Shown piece after piece: positions 13,772 to 14,000 of a stretch of 14,000 bases of DNA. The stretch is taken from NCBI GenBank assembly GCA_021789795.1, contig JAJYJA010000058.1, positions 1 through 14,000 on the forward strand. The letters are read 5' to 3'. A model generated the notes under the pieces. The model was not told the DNA's origin. It saw only the letters and a list, made by a program, of their open reading frames with translations, and searched no databases. The DNA comes from Deltaproteobacteria bacterium (lineage in GTDB: Bacteria > Desulfobacterota > Desulfobulbia > Desulfobulbales > VMSU01). Both the position numbers and the translations under genes were made by a program. Numbering within the stretch: the first letter of the stretch is position 1; every line of letters begins with the position of its first letter.

Positions 13772-13906
13772 TGCCTCTCGGGGGACGAAAATTTGGCCAA
13801 CCTGGCCATTATAGCGACAAGAGGCATGGCAAAGGCCATGCTCGGCTGCACGATCGAGGCATACCGAATTGCCTCGGCAATAGATGAATTAAAAGAAACC
13901 CCATAA
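13772..13906 (+). pseudogene. Orphan 3' reading frame between the transposase and attC
   Basis: An open frame after TAG 13769-13771 runs to TAA 13904-13906 and reads LANLAIIATRGMAKAMLG followed by TIEAYRIASAIDELKETP. The composition is protein-like, and the stop lies about 35 bases before attC, where cassette genes normally end. It has no ATG near its start; TTG 13793 preceded by GGGGGA is possible. It may be the 3' end of a cassette gene cut by the IS91-type element, or a small complete gene of 37 codons. Family unknown. Confidence 0.35.
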
Positions 13907-13934
13907 GGGGAAGCTGGACCTTCAAAGGCCAGCA

Positions 13935-14000
13935 AGCTTAATATAACGAGGCGTTCGAGCTGCAAACCGAACCCCGCGTTTTGCAGCTCAACTAGGCGTT
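13935..14000 (+). other. attC recombination site (right end cut by the window)
   Basis: Order of parts: R'' ATATAAC (13941-13947); unpaired spacer GAGGC; L'' arm GTT-C-GAGCTGCAAA (13953-13966); a small apical loop; L' arm TTTGCAGCTCAAC (13980-13992); spacer TAGGC; and the first bases GTT of R' (13998-14000). The arms pair perfectly except for one extra base, C13956, in L''. This single extra-helical base and the unpaired central spacer are hallmarks of attC sites, which are recombined as folded single strands. The length of about 60 bases is at the short end for attC sites. The remaining R' bases lie outside the window. Confidence 0.85.

Larger units (their letters stand above)
12123..13998 (+). 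mobile_element. Integron gene cassette carrying an IS91-family insertion
   Basis: The cassette runs from the TT after G12122 to the G before the final TT of the window. In a circular cassette the last G joins the first TT, so the bases at the cassette start must pair with the R'' arm of its attC; here the match is 13 of 13 bases. Its contents are a short 5' segment with a 7 bp palindrome (12132-12147), a small ORF, an IS91-like transposase gene, an orphan reading frame and attC. At about 1.9 kb it is longer than a typical single-gene cassette, which agrees with an IS having inserted into it. No internal promoter is obvious. Confidence 0.75.

Noticed and set aside
13729..13965. A 78-codon - strand frame across the cassette end
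   Set aside because: It would begin inside the attC arm and read antisense to a more protein-like + strand frame; no good ribosome-binding site.
1..14000. CRISPR arrays, rRNA or tRNA genes
   Set aside because: No regularly spaced direct repeats, and no rRNA or cloverleaf-like segments were seen on reading both strands.

Overview
The window comes from a GC-rich anaerobic bacterium, most likely a sulfate/sulfur-reducing or metal-reducing member of the former Deltaproteobacteria (Desulfobulbales, Desulfovibrionales or Desulfuromonadales type). This rests on a flavodiiron protein beside a DVU0298-like HEAT-repeat gene, a class I hybrid cluster protein with its ferredoxin partner, and an FNR/HcpR-type operator. 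Species cannot be fixed from the sequence.

Region 1 (1-7130) is compact, GC-rich core genome. After the tail of an unknown gene and a strong terminator come two + strand genes: a flavodiiron protein (O2/NO reduction) and a HEAT-repeat protein. They converge, with a 4 bp gap, on three - strand genes: hcp, a zinc-ribbon protein with an apparently degenerate HD domain, and a two-cluster ferredoxin-like protein. Together they look like a nitrosative/oxidative stress module. The hcp promoter carries a palindrome centred 41.5 bp upstream of the predicted start of transcription, as expected for activation by a Crp/Fnr-family NO or redox sensor. A + strand pair follows, a membrane-anchored metallophosphoesterase and a lipoprotein, closed by a perfect 14 bp terminator hairpin.

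Region 2 (7131-11250) is lower-GC accessory DNA with gene debris between intact genes: an AAA/DUF4143 ATPase behind an operator-like inverted repeat, a Tas-like aldo-keto reductase, and an amidohydrolase-fold protein in which nearly all metal-ligand positions are substituted.

Region 3 (11287-14000) is the most distinctive part: a decayed chromosomal integron. It has an IS66 transposase remnant, a tyrosine recombinase pseudogene of integron-integrase type broken by a stop, frameshifts and a large internal deletion, and then one gene cassette. The cassette starts at a G^TT site at 12122/12123 and ends in an attC site at the right edge of the window. The 13 bases at its start are the exact reverse complement of 13 bases at the R'' side of that attC, so both borders can be placed from sequence alone. 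Inside the cassette are a small AT-rich ORF, a full-length IS91-family HUH/Y2 transposase, and a short orphan reading frame next to attC. The integrase here is dead, so any later cassette movement would need an integrase from elsewhere.
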